Assembly: GCF_030272615.1 (NCBI RefSeq)
Contig: NC_081410.1
Span: 143,067,349-143,131,348, forward strand
From: Cryptomeria japonica
Taxonomy: Eukaryota; Streptophyta; Pinopsida; Cupressales; Cupressaceae
Reading direction: 5' to 3'
Length of the DNA: 64,000 nt
This document shows positions 34,234-47,400 of this stretch, piece after piece. Every line of letters starts with the position of its first letter. The stretch's first letter is position 1. The position numbers were made by a program, and so were the translations under genes. A model generated the notes under the pieces. The model ran no database searches, was not told the DNA's origin, and saw only the letters and a program-made list of their open reading frames with translations.

Positions 34234-35649
34234 TGATGGTATGATGAAAGAATCAGTATCCGATAGAATACTGAGAGGGGGGACGTGAATCAGTATATTG
34301 AAAAATTGATACAAAGTTTCCAAGCTCAAACTTAGTCAAACAAAGTAAACATATCTCAGTCAAGATCAGTATTCTTAGGAATACTTGACATTAACCGGTT
34401 TAACTGTTATGACAAATTTTAACAGTAAACACCTTCAATCTTGTAAACATCAACAATGCTTAATCTTAACTCAACATATTCATCTCTCAATGCTTCTACT
34501 TAACATGCCTTATCAGAAGTTAACCAAATCAACAAATAAGATCACAGCCATAAAAACATTCACCACTTGACACAAATGTTTATACGAGGAAAACCCAAAT
34601 AGGTAAAAACCACGGTGAGATGGGACTCACAAGGATAGCTATCTGAACTCTTTCGAAGTTTGCCTTGTTAGGAGCCAAAGCCTATTAGAGCTTTACAATA
34701 AGTCCTGTTAAGAACTAATTCCGGTTAGGAATCAACCGTTTAAGGGATTTACAAATATGCCTTGTTAGAAGCACAATACCGTGTTAGGAGTAACTTCGCT
34801 AGAGGATTTAATAATGGACCACCTTGTTAAAGGATTTAATGAGTAACCAAGCTTGTTAGAGCTTACCTGGTTAAGGGATTTTACTTATGTTGTAATTGTT
34901 ATAAAACAACAAATTTTCTTGATTTGTTTGAGTAGCACTACATTTGCTTAATCAGATCCTTCTAAGCTTCAATCTGCCTTCACACAAATTGCAGATCCAT
35001 TCACTGGTTGGGCAACCACATACTCAACAGGTTTTCTACCAATCTTGCCAACAACCTTTACAAACAACTTCATCGACCTTAAATACAAATCAATTAGGTC
35101 GGTAACACAACAAAAACATAATTCTCATCATTGAGATTACAAGCAAGTTGGTTCAATCTTGACCGTTAGAAATCATGACAATCTCTTCACATTCTTCAAG
35201 ACAATTCCAATCGCTCCATGATCACTGCTCCATTGGACTTTGTAACTCATCGCACGCTGTGCATTAAATGTAATCCACTTTGCTCCTTCCCTAGACAACC
35301 AATTTGAATTTATCCTCATACAATGATCACACGTGTCTCCATCATTACCGCTCATCAGATAATAAACCAACAAACTTGATCGGTTAGGGTTTAACAACTG
35401 ATAGGGTTTACCGGTTATATTACATAGAAAGGTTTGACCCTTTACACCGGTTCACCGGTTTACCTCACAAACTTTACATATCGGTTACAACATCTTCTAC
35501 AACTCTCTTCTTACCGGTTACTAGCCAATATCAAAAACAACAATATCAGCAATAACATGAATACCTTTTACGGGTTCAATTGACAACAATGACAACATAT
35601 CATTAATGCAATCTCTATGCAAAATACCAATAAACTCAAAATGCCAACA
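34234..35649 (-). mobile_element. 5' LTR of Copia element (1,416 bp)
   Basis: Partner of 28251-29678. It begins TGTTGGCATTTTGAG at 35649 (minus strand) and ends ATACCATCA at 34234. The primer-binding site follows on the minus strand, which fixes the element's orientation. With its partner it bounds a 7.4-kb element. Confidence 0.9.
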
Positions 35650-35713
35650 TCTCATACATAAGTTGTCATTCATGTACATTAATGCATGCAATCATTCTTC
35701 AACAACTTTTCAT
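35650..35713. repeat. Right copy of the 64-bp direct duplication
   Basis: Matches 28187-28250 at 62 of 64 positions and begins immediately after the last base of the right LTR. Confidence 0.9.
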
Positions 35714-37840
35714 TGAGATCCTAATGCAATCTTGTCATCTTGACATTTTCACATCTCTTAGAATCATTGGTTTGGAGTTGTATTATTTCATTTACAAATT
35801 TATCTTATTTCTCTCATGTAAAGATATTGGTTATGCATCTATTATAGATTTCCAGCACTCATTTAGTCCAAATCTAATCCCATCAAATCATCCACACCTA
35901 TCCTCTATTAGATCAAGTCCTAAGTTAGGACTAATGACTCCCATGCTTGAAGAAAATCCCTTCCATAACTGATCCCTCTTAAAATGGTTTCCCTTCCTAA
36001 GAGATTCATCCCAACCCCAAAAATGATGACAGTGAAATCAATTATGGCAATCCCAATCAACTTGAATACAACATTGATTCTAATGCCATCCTTCATTATA
36101 AATAAGGACATGAACTTATGGAGAGATTTATCAAAATAAACAAAGATGACATACTTAGACAGCTCATTAACTAAGGATTAAATATTCTCCCGATTATGAC
36201 CTATCCAGTCATGATCATTTAATGTATCTTGATCCCTTGTATCATGGTCATGCCCATGAGAAACGTCTAGCCACAACTCATAACACCCTTCCTCTCATTC
36301 ATGACCACATCAACCTTCAACTAGGGCACACCAAGCCATCTAAAGGTAAATAGTTCCCTTCTATTAAGGTTAACACCCTCTATTAGGAATCAATCCCACC
36401 TAAGACATTCACATCAATTCACAATGATTCTCACAATCCTTCATTTGCTAATTACATTGTGGATACTCTTTTACACAAAAGTTACTTATGTTGATAGCAT
36501 GTAGATAACATAAAATTGGATGATAAATTTGTATAGGATAATAGATCGATTTATAGATTTTTGGAAAGAAAGGTGAATGATGGAGATGAGATTAGAAGAT
36601 TAAAGGTGGAGAATGAATGATAGGTTTTTCCTTTAGTACAAAAAGAAGGGTCACGATTAAGTCTTTTTTGAAATGAAGGGCTATGATTGCATTTACTAAA
36701 AATAGTAGTTTGTTGCAACTGTATGAATGTGGAAGTTAAATGCATTTAGTGACTCCTTTATTCTTGAAAATGGTGGAGGGAAAATAACTAAATTAAATAA
36801 TAAATCTATTTAATTATTTTAATCATGTGAAGTGGAAAATTAGATAATTAAATTATTTAATTATATGTGAGAGGGAAAATGACTATTTAAATAATCTCAT
36901 TTATTTAATTAATGAGGTATATTAAGTAAATTAGATAAACAAAATAATTATATCATTTAATTAATGTTGTAGAAAAACACAAATGTCTCCTTGAACAAGG
37001 TACCTTATTCTATGCATCTCTTCTTTAATACTATCATACAATTCTTATATATTATGTCATACCAAAACCAAATCCTCACATCTCCATTATTTATAATATA
37101 TTGATCCTTGTAATGTCCATTACATATTTAGGCGTGACTACTAGTTTTATAATAGTAATTAACCTAAATACCTTACAAATGATTATTACTTCTTTAATAT
37201 GATAATATTATATAAACCTAATGATTCTTTGACTCTTCATCTATTTATCATCTTCTACAAAAATGCATCTAAATATAAATTATGTTTCAATTTATTATGT
37301 GTATTTTAAATTGCTTGAAAAAGGATCTCATAGAGATTTCAAACATATTAAAAAAACACCATAAACATACTTTGATCTTATTAATATTGATTAAGTATAA
37401 AAATCTATAAATTAGGTGTGAAACTGTAAAATTGATTACACTCCAATGATTGACTTTTTCCCAAAATTAAATTTTTGATATTATATTAGTCTTCGATCAC
37501 ATATATATAATTATATTAAAAAAATATTAATTTTTTTAATATATATTTTTTAAATTATCCACATGACCGAACAATCTGTAAGACTTAATAACACTATCAA
37601 TACTACTTTATATCTAGAAGGCTACCCAGATCCATTCAGTACTAGTAGTTAAACCCCTGCCTACGTCCTCACACATTTTAATATGTAGTCACGAGCTTCT
37701 AGATGCAATGCATTTATTTTCTTTCCTACCTATCTATATACCTACGTTAGAAAGCAATTTATCAAATTAGAAGGAATGTTTACCATATAGTAGAATTAAG
37801 TACATTCTTGCTTTTTCTAGTGGATAATAATAATATTTAT
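35714..37840. other. AT-rich spacer, possible LTR-type AT block, no gene seen
   Basis: No recognisable frame. 36780-36960 is dense in AATTAAATAATTTAATT-like words, like the opening of the solo LTR at 18900-19180 but in the opposite sense. It may be an old LTR fragment. 37500-37560 is nearly pure A/T. Confidence 0.35.
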
Positions 37841-37959
37841 TTATTGGTGCCGTCATGCTGAAGAGTTACTAAAATCAAGTTAAAAATCGCAGACCAAAAC
37901 AAAAACACTTTCCAGCTCAGCAAGTTTAAACCCTAGCCAAGACACTCGTTAAATTTAGA

Positions 37960-38347
37960 CAGAAGACACTCGAAAGACACGTGGCAGTCAACAACATCAA
38001 AATGGCGGTTTGTGCAGTCTGAGATTAAAAGCTCGGCCATCCATCCAGACTGTTAAAACGATCCGTAACACGCAAGAGCATGCTTAAATTATATTATCCA
38101 ACGCGAATCAATGCGCGTGCCATGTGACGAAAGATGCCGTGCCAATTACGGGCATCTGTCCCGCTTTCAGCCGGTTTTCCGGGTCCTTTACTGTTCCCTT
38201 AACTTCAATTGGGGTTTTATCTGACAGCTTTGTTATAAAATTCCTAGTATAGGTAAAAGGTTTTGTTTCTGGTTTTTGTCGCCTATTTGGAGAACCGACC
38301 TTCACTAAGATCTGCACGCTTATCTGATCTGCGGCAAAATAAGGTAT
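37960..38347 (+). promoter_or_regulatory. Candidate host-gene promoter: G-box and TATA box
   Basis: The composition changes to more mixed, less AT-rich DNA. CACGTGGC (a G-box/ABRE-type core) lies at 37978-37985. TATAAAAT lies at 38234-38241, with a possible start about 30 bases later. AAG/GTATGG near 38341 could be the donor of a leader intron, with TTTTGTGATCAG near 38912 as its acceptor. Inferred from sequence only. Confidence 0.4.
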
Positions 38348-38727
38348 GGAATCTCAAGAACTCTGCGTTTCAAATGAAAATTTTAAGGTTAATGTTGTGA
38401 AAGTGTCCATTTTAAGTTTTTTTTGGAGAAGTTTCCGTGAGGCAGCAGGAAGATCTGATTTATTTGCTCTTTATTATGAGGGATTTTGTTTTTGGCTTAA
38501 ACGTTGCAAAGAATCGATGGAGGTTGTGTTTGTTGGAATGTTTTGTGTGATCACGTAAAATTCCTGTATTATCATGGCTTTCAAAGGTTCTCGTGAAGAA
38601 AATGTTGTAAATGGATAAAGATCACTGTTTTTCTTTGGTTTGATCACGTTATTTATGAGGAATCGTGCAATAGAAACGGAAAATAGGAACAAGAAGCAGG
38701 TCATTGTGGTGACTGGTTAAGCAGATC

Positions 38728-38935
38728 GAAGTAGGTTTATAGAATTTGTCTCTTGCCTTTTTGTGCTTAGAAAAACTAAATTTTTTCTAGAATCTTTTGT
38801 GATTAGACATTCAAGAATGTAGAGTATATTGAAGTAAGTTTACAGAATTTCTTTCCCCCACCTTTTTGTGCCTAGAAAAGCTTAACTTTGTCAAGAATAT
38901 TTTGTGATCAGGCTTGCAAATTCTGAAGACTGGAA
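38728..38935. repeat. Diverged ~103-bp tandem duplication in the leader intron
   Basis: GAAGTAGGTTTATAGAATTT (38728) and GAAGTAAGTTTACAGAATTT (about 38831) begin two copies. The copies continue through CCTTTTTGTGC...TAGAAAA and TTTTGTGAT(T/C)AG. Each copy carries an acceptor-like TTTGTGATYAG. Confidence 0.75.
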
Positions 38936-38947
38936 ACTATTTTTGTC

Positions 38948-39901
38948 ATGAATAATAAAATGCGGCCAAAGATGGGATCACAGCCGGCTGCTAATTTCAT
39001 CGGCGGGGGACTTCCCGTTTGCCTCTCAGGAATTGGAATCCACTCCCGGGTAGGTGTAAATTGGTTTCTAAAATCAAATTATTTTTCAAGAAATGATGTT
39101 ACAACGGTTCGAAACCCCTTGTTTATTTTATAAACCCTAGAACAACTCCTGCACAAATCTGAACATCTTTCTAGATTTCACCGACTCGTCAAACATTACT
39201 AGCCTTATAATTCTTTCCATGGTCAAAGAGTTTTAGGAGACATGATCCTCACTGTTGTTGCAGCTACAACCTTCCAACCGCTATCCTCGGCTTCACCATC
39301 GCCATGAAGCAACCAGGAGGTGGCCGTACTCCAGACAAAATTCCATCACCGACTGTGAGGTGCATCACGTTGAAGCAGCTCTCGGTCAAAGGTATTTTAC
39401 CTGCGAAGCTCTTGTTCTATCTTACAGAATAACATTTTTCTCTTTATTTCTAGGCTGCGAGAGATTTCGAAGCTCTTATTTTATCTTACAGGATAACATT
39501 TTTTTCCCTTTATTTCTAGGCTGCGAGAGATTTCGCTGAGCGAGAATTTCGTTCAAGGAGGGCCTCGCCACGCATTGTCTTTACAGTACGTCTCTTTTCT
39601 CTCCGCACTCTGCAGATGATCTCGTTCAAATATGATTTAAAAAAAAAATCTTGTACAAGTTTTCTTACCCCTACGAAAAAATGGATACAGAATGGCTGAT
39701 CTTGATCGGAGAAGAGAAGCAATCAGAAAGCGCCGAACTAATCACGGAGTAACTAACTTAATGCAAGATCAAAGGTCAGTTTTAGACCAAAGAAATGACA
39801 ATCGTATGAATACGGTCATACGTGTAGTAATGCAGCTTCCATCTTTTCAGCACGAATTTGACAGGGAGTTGATGTGTCACGGATGTGCAAAAGCAGCTTA
39901 A
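38948..39901 (+). CDS. Candidate four-exon host gene, product unknown (168 codons plus stop if joined)
   Basis: The proposed exons are 38948-39049, 39264-39391, 39520-39585 and 39691-39901. The boundaries are CGG/GTAGGT, TTGCAG/C, AAAG/GTATTT, TTTCTAG/G, ACA/GTACGT and ATACAG/A. Phases are 0, 2 and 2, and the joined frame has no internal stop. It starts MNNKMRPKMGSQPAANF, and the last exon reads MADLDRRREAIRKRRTNHGV and ends HGCAKAA. I recognise no family. Doubts: exons 2 and 3 give a more protein-like translation in another frame (MKQPGGGRTPDKIPSP, ARDFAEREFRSRRASPRI), which does not join cleanly. The last exon alone could be the coding part. An alternative acceptor at 39454 exists because of a tandem duplication. 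Confidence 0.4.
39404..39533. repeat. ~65-bp tandem duplication carrying the splice acceptor of exon 3
   Basis: Copy 1 (39404-39467) and copy 2 (39468-39533) each hold CGAAGCTCTT, ATCTTACAG, TTTATTTCTAG and GCTGCGAGAGATTT. The second copy has small differences, so two near-identical 3' splice sites (exon starts 39454 and 39520) lie 66 bases apart. Confidence 0.9.
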
Positions 39902-40001
39902 ATTCTTGCTCATTTCAAATAGTGTTTGACACTGGTGAAATGATAGTTCTGAATGGATGAAGCTGAAACAGGCTTTTTTTTTACCTTCTCGGTAAAACAA
40001 A

Positions 40002-40100
40002 TTTATCGTGTTTGTACATACACTGCGAATGACTTGGTTACAGAAAAGTTTGTTTTACCGTGTTTGTACATACGCTGTGAATGATTTGGTTACAGAAAAG
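40002..40100. repeat. 52-bp tandem duplication
   Basis: CGTGTTTGTACATACACTGC...GGTTACAGAAAAG at 40007 is repeated with a few substitutions at 40059. It is downstream of the candidate gene's stop. Confidence 0.85.
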
Positions 40101-40441
40101 AATCGTTTTATGTTTTACAGCTGTTATTGGTAGTCCATCCAAACTTTATTTAATCTACATAACTTGGGGAACACGTCTTGCATGAAAATACGAGCTGTCG
40201 CTTTCTTTTACAGAATGGCATTTATTCGATACTCCATTATTGAATAAGAAACTACACTCCGTTGACGATTATTTTTGAAAAATCTGCTACCAATCAGACT
40301 GCATTAAAGCAATACTTGCTTAATTCGAAGTAGTAAGGAGCCACTTGCATTACAAATTTCATCTTTAATTTTTATTTTTAATCTCGTGGAAGTCAAAAGA
40401 TTTAGTTTTTCTTTCTTTCTTTGTTATTTTTACTAGTACAG

Positions 40442-40528
40442 ATCATACGCAAGACACAGGAATTTGCCGCTACAAAGCCAAATTATTCTCGAGGTCTCAA
40501 CGCATTTACTGCTGGAAAACTAGACTAG
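40442..40528 (+). CDS. Possible additional exon near the candidate gene
   Basis: After the pyrimidine-rich TTTTTACTAGTACAG, the frame reads IIRKTQEFAATKPNYSRGLN, then AFTAGKLD and a TAG. The translation looks protein-like and an acceptor is present. No donor from the preceding exons joins it in the favoured frame (exon 3 would join in its alternative frame). Function unknown. Confidence 0.2.
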   Translation: MIRKTQEFAATKPNYSRGLNAFTAGKLD

Positions 40529-43076
40529 GAAATAACTGTATGCTGCATATATCCCCAAAGCCAAAGCAAATTGTTATGGAATGGAAATATAAATCATCGG
40601 AGAATGATCATGATCATAAGCATTATCAAGATCAAAAAGGAAAATTAAGAGATACAACGGAGATGTTAGTTGTGGAACGTATGTTTTTAGTCAGAGTGAG
40701 CGCTTCCGTTAATCTTATTGGCTTCATTTAGTTTTTTTCATGTACTCAACTGTAAAAAGATGCAACGCAACTTTACTTTGCAGCCGATAGTTTTGAAAAG
40801 GAAAAACATTTGAAGATTTATTGCGCCACAATTTTGTAGAAGATTCCAGACTAGGGTGTGCATAGATTTTAGTATAAGTTCGGAGCGGATTGATTGGTTT
40901 TGGTTTTGTAGAACCCAAATATGGAAGATTTTTCTATGATGTTTTGTTCTTTTAGTGCTTAATTAAATATTGTTTTTGATTGTTTTTAATGTTTTTTTTC
41001 TTTAGAGTTTTATGCAAGTCCAGATTCAAATAGCAATTGATATGGGGGAGCAGTCATAAGCTGAACTTCTTTGATTAAGAATCAAGGATTATTCTGTCAA
41101 AGTTTCTTGCACTCAATAGGGACTTAATCCTTGGTGGAGTCAGTTAGAATCTATTGACTTTAATACTTATTAAAAATAATTTTTAACTGTTTTTAATTAT
41201 TTAATACTCTAATTGTTTAATTATGATTATTCACTTTAAATATGATTCTAGACCCAGTTTGTTATTTCGGACCTCAATTTGCCTGTCAAGAATGTGTCAT
41301 GCACACAAAGTCAAAACCATGCAACTTATCCTATCAAGCTTTGTACATGTCTTTAACAGTAGCGTAGCATAGTAATGCCCTTTTCCTCTTAAAAATGAAA
41401 TTTGCTTTTCTTGGTTAATTGTTCTCTCTCGTACAATTCTAATCTAATCCAACTCCATGTGACCTCCATTATTGCACGCTCCACACTCTCTTCTTTACTT
41501 AGATTTCACACCGAAAACTATACAAATCTTGAATTGTTAACTTAGTCTTGGGATTGAACTCAGGTGGAGGGTGAATAATCAAGTCTAAGGTTGAGCTCAA
41601 GTTTTTTACTAACATAATTGTGCACCAGTGTTCCTCAATGGGCACTACTATGCTCAAGATGACACTTTTATGCATTCATACTTTTTCTTTCAACTGTCTG
41701 GGCACTTTCCCAATCCTTTCAAACTCATTTGCATTGTTCGGATGGTATTGTGGATTTAAAGACACTACCTCATATTTCAAGGCACTACGAGTTGTGGTAT
41801 TTCAAGAACTTAATTTTAGCTATTTGGAACTTCTTGTCATTTTCCAACTTTATACCACTTCTACAAAAATTTAATAGACACAAATTCTTTAGTCTTGCTT
41901 TCCAATATATTGTTCATTATAAGGTAAAGTTGGTAGGTTTAACTGCCTGCTCATCTATTTATATAGAAATTAAAAGTAAGTTTAATGTTCTATTCATTGG
42001 TGTTCGTTAGTTTAATCTTTGATAGACTAGTTATTAGAAATAGTTGTTAAAAGAGAGAACACTATCCTTAAAGCATTTAATATTTGTATATAACATTTAT
42101 TCGTAGTTAAAAGATTTAATGTTTGTTTATCACATCTAGAAATATTTTCAAGAAGTTATTTTTTATTATGATATAAAGATGATTTGATTTTCAAAATTCT
42201 CAATTCTACTGAACTTTTATTGAAGGAAATGATTCATTTTTTAGTTGTATGACACAAGAATACAAGATTCAAATTGAAAGGAATGAGACAAAACTTAACT
42301 TGTAGTTGAACAAAATTATTGAAGAAAAGCTACATAGGTTAAATAAAATATCCAATAGGATGTAAATATGGTTACAAATTGCATCATTGTTATAATTTTA
42401 ATTTTTTTAGCATTATACAATCTTATGATCAAATCTATTGCTCGTAATAAAAAAACGAGAGTAGAGATAAAAATAAAGAAGTGAATGCTACTTGAAACTT
42501 CTATAGGCAATGATCTTAAACTTTGTTTGGAAGGCAAAGAACAAGTTATAACAATCCATCTTTAAACTTCTTTGGAAGGCTAAAAAACAAGTTATAACAA
42601 TCTTTTCAAATTTTGAAGGAGGGGTTATTTTCATGTTACTTCTCTATAATTGTACATTTTAGGAAAGCCTTAAGAGCTGTATATTGGTATAATTATAATT
42701 TGAAGGTTTGAAAGCAGCAGATTTTTGTAGTTATATTCATGTTTTGGACAAAAATTATGTTCTAAGATGTTTGATGATTCTTTTAATAAGCATTTGGAGA
42801 ATAGTTTGAAAGGATTTAATCCCATTCTTTTTATGTTTTCATTCACATTGGGTTAAGGAAATCCTTGTGTTATGTTTAATTTTCTTGTTAGTTCTACTCC
42901 ATTTTATTATTTAGTTGTCTTCCTTAGACAACAACTCCATTTCTAAGGATTTGGGGAGTGACATATGCAAGTTTCACTTCTAGAACAAGTCGCTCAACCC
43001 TATCCAATGATCGACACATGTAAATCTTGTGTTGCTAAAACACGGAGTAAAATATTCATCATATTTGTGTATTAGA
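40529..43076. other. AT-rich spacer, no gene seen
   Basis: No recognisable coding motif. A 46-bp period duplication (TTAAACTT...GGAAGGC...ACAAGTTATAACAATC) lies at 42516-42602. The last part may be an LTR, because a primer-binding site follows. Confidence 0.4.
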
Positions 43077-43090
43077 TTGGTATTAGAGCC
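43077..43090 (+). other. Decayed initiator-Met-type primer-binding site
   Basis: TTGGTATTAGAGCC differs by one base from TTGGTATCAGAGCC, the usual plant LTR element primer site. An LTR would end just before it, but no partner LTR or gag was recognised in the following 1.3 kb. Confidence 0.45.
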
Positions 43091-44440
43091 AAGTATTTTT
43101 GTTTTATTTCATGTGGTTTTGTGTGGTGCGTTGATAGTTTTGTAGTTTGATTCACATAATTAGATCAACTAGTGCAAAAGGAGAATGTTCTTTGGTTCTT
43201 TTGCAGCAATACATAGATAAACAGAAGTGGAAACAACTTGGAAGTGTGAACGCTAGGTAAGGAGATGAAAACCTCGATAAGGAGGAGAGATTTGACAAAT
43301 TGAAAGAAAACTATTCCATGGGAAATAAAAAATAGAAAAAATCTTGGAGGTGTGGATGAGGAAACTCAAACAATCTATGGAGATGCAAAAATTATGAAAG
43401 TTGAAGACTTACTCAAAAAGGACAAACATTCTTACTCTCAAGCTTAACCTCTTTTCAAATTAGAGGCTAAGATAGACATCTCTTTGTGTGGGCAAGATTG
43501 ATAAATGTTAATTGTAAGTTTTACTTTGTTCCTTTGAGATATAATTAAAATGGTGAAGAAGTTCTTTTAATGCAATGCTTCTTTTATTGTTTCTACATAA
43601 ATAGCATAAAGAGCTATGGCATAATAGTTTAAAGAGATGTTTGAAGAGGTTAAGGTGATGCCTCTTAAATCTATAAAGCATGAGGTGTAGTCTTACTAAA
43701 TCAAGTATTCTTCTTAACTTTGGGATTTAATAGTGTTGGCTAACGGATTGGATTTCTCAAAATTTATAAATAAATACTCCTGTTCTCCAAATAGAAAACC
43801 AATGAGAACCAACAGTTGGGTAAATAATTATTATTTTACCCTCTGTATAAAGGTACAGCTCACTATATGATATTCAATGAATTTTGAATAAATTTTATCA
43901 TGTAATTCACTTTTAACTAGAAAGCAAACAAAAGGCTTCAACATTCACTTGTCAACACAACGTGAATGCTTAATGAAATTCATAGTAAGACATTAGGTTT
44001 CGAATGAAGATTAACTCACAGGATGATCAAAAGTATTTTAACTCTAATTGATACTCACTCATGACTCACATGACAAGGGGAATTAGAATATTCAAATGCT
44101 TTCAGCTAATTTCATTTATCAAATTGATTCACAGACTTCAAATGGAAAATCAGAGAAAGGAATCAGATACATGAACACATAATCATTCCAATAGAAATTT
44201 TTACACATTCAAAACACACAGGTTTTCTAAAGCTGTATCATATATTCCATTCCATTCAAAGATGGGTGTTTCACTGAAATTACAAGTAAGACCAATCTGT
44301 TCCTCCAAATTTTTACAAAATTTTTATATATCGCGCCAAAACATCCATTACTAATATATATAGCTGCTAGGCTAAATTGTCTTTTTTAACAAATGAAACT
44401 AAAATTCAAGAAACAACCGCCCATAATTGAAATTAACTAA
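43091..44440. other. Spacer after primer-binding site, no gene recognised
   Basis: Frames from 43140 to 43450 are Lys/Glu-rich but contain many stops and carry no motif I know. The rest is AT-rich, up to the end of the minus-strand pseudogene. Confidence 0.3.
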
Positions 44441-44489
44441 ACGGCCACAAGCCGTAAATAGAGCTATAACGATAAGAACAGAAAATGGC

Positions 44490-47400
44490 TTAAATTGTCT
44501 CAGGGGTCTGTGTGGTGCCACGTATATTTTGCCACTCCATATGAGCCACAGAGAAGTTATGAACAACCTGGTAATGTGGGAGCCCAATGTGTAGGATGCG
44601 TTGCTTCCAAACTTCTTTGTCCATACCCACTTGCGTAACTTTAATTTTGTGCACTTCTAAGTAATCTGAACAGACAACTAACATAGATTCAATTCGAGCT
44701 ACCCTGGTGAAGTCATATATGGTAAAAGACTTTGATTCTTTAACCAGGTTTATTTTTCCTTTGAAACTTTGCACCATATCTATTGCCTGCTCGATAGTTT
44801 GTCCATCTTCCTTAAGAAGTTGTACATCAATGCAAGTTTTTTTGCATCACGACAATGAGTTCTTTCAATTCTTTCAACAGCTTAATTGACTCTTCGTGAC
44901 CTTGCTTTATGATTGAATTTCTCCATTCAATGTTTTCCTTGGCCACATGCAGTACCTTGTCATCCAAATCATTTACTAACTTTTCTGTGAGGAAGTTCAT
45001 GACACCATATTTCTGCACATCTTTCATCTGAATCAGTACTGCAGCCCATTTTTTCCTTTTCTTTTCCCACGCCGACACCTCTATTTCAAGCTCTTGAGTT
45101 ATAGTAACAACATCCTCATACACTCTGATCAGATTGGCGATATACTCTGTTCCTTGCGGAATTATGGATTTAAGCCATTCCTCGAAGGTTTCTGCCAACA
45201 CATGATTTCTCTGAACCTTATCCAACAAATTTTGGTTCATGGGTGATTTAGGATCAAAACTCTGAGAAACCTGTGACAGGGGTTGTGGACTAAGATGATG
45301 TATGGCATTGATGTACTCTGCCATCTGCTTAACAGTCTGTTTCAACTCCCGTTTGTCCTTCTCATCCTTCCATGTTCTGGACACCATTCTTTTAGCGGAG
45401 GACTCTAGGTGTTTTGCATCAGCAGCTCTTGAAGTAGTTCCTAAATCAATCTTTTCAACAACAAAATCCTGCTCAGTAGCATTCTCCGGGTCTTTTTTTG
45501 AAATTGGCCTAGCCACTTTAGCTACCCAATGCCCTGTATTCTCATCCACCTCCAGCATAGCTTCTGCTTTTAGCTTCTTAGACTTAGGTGTTTTCTTGAG
45601 GCATTTACTCACCATATCCTCCATGGGTACACTGATAGGGACTACATTACGTTTCTTACTAATTGACACTCCCAACCACCTTGAAACATCCAGGGATACT
45701 TTTGCTGGCGGTGTCTAATATTCAAATGAATCCATGGTAGCCAAAGTAGTCACTTGATTGGGGCTTTCTTCAGGTTGCTCCTTTTCTTTACCTGCATCTT
45801 GAGCTGCAGGGATGTTTGCTTCTGGTTCACCCATAACCACTTGCGCCTCTTCACTATCAAGAACTATGATAGTTTCTTTTCCTGAAATTTCTGCACCTTT
45901 CCTCTTACTTCTAGAACGGGTGACTCGAGCTGTTGAGGGGCCAAATAGTGGTTCTTTAAATCTTCTAGTTTGAACCTTCTCACCTTGAGTATTAGTGACA
46001 CCTGCAATATCAACAATAATGTTAGAAGAAGAAATTGGTACAACAACATGAGATTGCTCAACTGATTTCTGGGCTGAGGTAGTGGTCAGTCTTATTCCAG
46101 ATCTACGGTCTCTTAACCATTTTTCTGTTCTCCTTATAACATTAAAGGTTTTAGATTGAATATTTTCTTCTTCTCTCCTATCCCAGTCAATTTTAGGAAT
46201 AGGTTGCTCATGAACTCTTTCATTGAACTCCGGGTCCAATACATCTTCACCTTCCTCTTCTTGTATTTCTGCTATGTTCATTGGCAATTTCAAAGTAATG
46301 ATTTGCCGTAAAGTGAACCTTGACCATAATCTTCTCCAGACTTAAAATTCATCATAGCAATCCTCCTAGTAGTCTTCTAACTGGGGTATATGTGAAAAGT
46401 TCACATCAACATTCAGGTGTTTCATTGCATATTCTTTGCTATCAAACCCCTACCGAGCAGCATAAGGCGGCAAATTCATCTTCTTGAGCTCCACTTCTAA
46501 GTTCAATGCATCAGAAACAGTTTTGCAACTATAATATCTGAGTTCAACTGGGAAAATTGCTTTAGACTCACTTTTCATCCCTAATTTCTTATCAACATGA
46601 GCTAACTGTCTGCAAACTTCTAAAAGTACATAACTAGCGAGAGCATATCTGGGCAATTTGAAAGGTTCATCTTCAAAGCCACCAATTCTAATATAAGTAA
46701 ATTTGGAAAATTGAATAAAACAACTCCCATATGTGCTAACCAACTTTAATGCCTCAGGTGACATTCTATTATTCAAATTCCCCTGCAGTTCAAAAGTTAA
46801 TCTTCCCACAAAAACATCATTTCATATCAAGAAGTTTTCTGTGTACCTCTACATCTGCAAATGTGGATAGCACTCATAGACCTTCATTCCATTAACCCAA
46901 GGTTCTTGATATAATCCTGGTCATTCTCTGATACAGGCTAAAATATAAAACAGGTATGAAGTCATATGAAAATTAGCTGTTCCAACAAAATTACTCAAAC
47001 CTTCGTGCAATCTCTCAGCAATTACTTGCGCCCAGTCAAGGTATTTTTCACCAACTAATAATACCTGAATGTAAAAATACATCCAGTCCTCCCAATAGAA
47101 GGCATGTGAATTCCCCTTAAGCCTATTCAAAAGAATCACGATATCCCTAACTTCTGTAATGAAATGCTCTCTTGTCAAGGGTTTAGGCAACCTAGAACCT
47201 CCCTTTTGTATTTTAAGGAGCCAGTTTCTAGCAATGATGCTCCAATAAACACTTTTCTTCTCAGAGAAAAATGCGTATGAGGTTCCCATGGACCAATCTT
47301 CATACGGCTCTTTGTGAGGAATTCCAATTGCAGCCATTACTGTTTCTCTGTCAATCTGCACTAGCATGTCTCCATTATTGGCTCTAATACACCTATTACT

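Noticed and set aside
36780-36960. Confident call of an inverted copy of the solo LTR
   Set aside because: Only the AATTAAAT-rich composition is shared. No specific anchor blocks or LTR ends were found.
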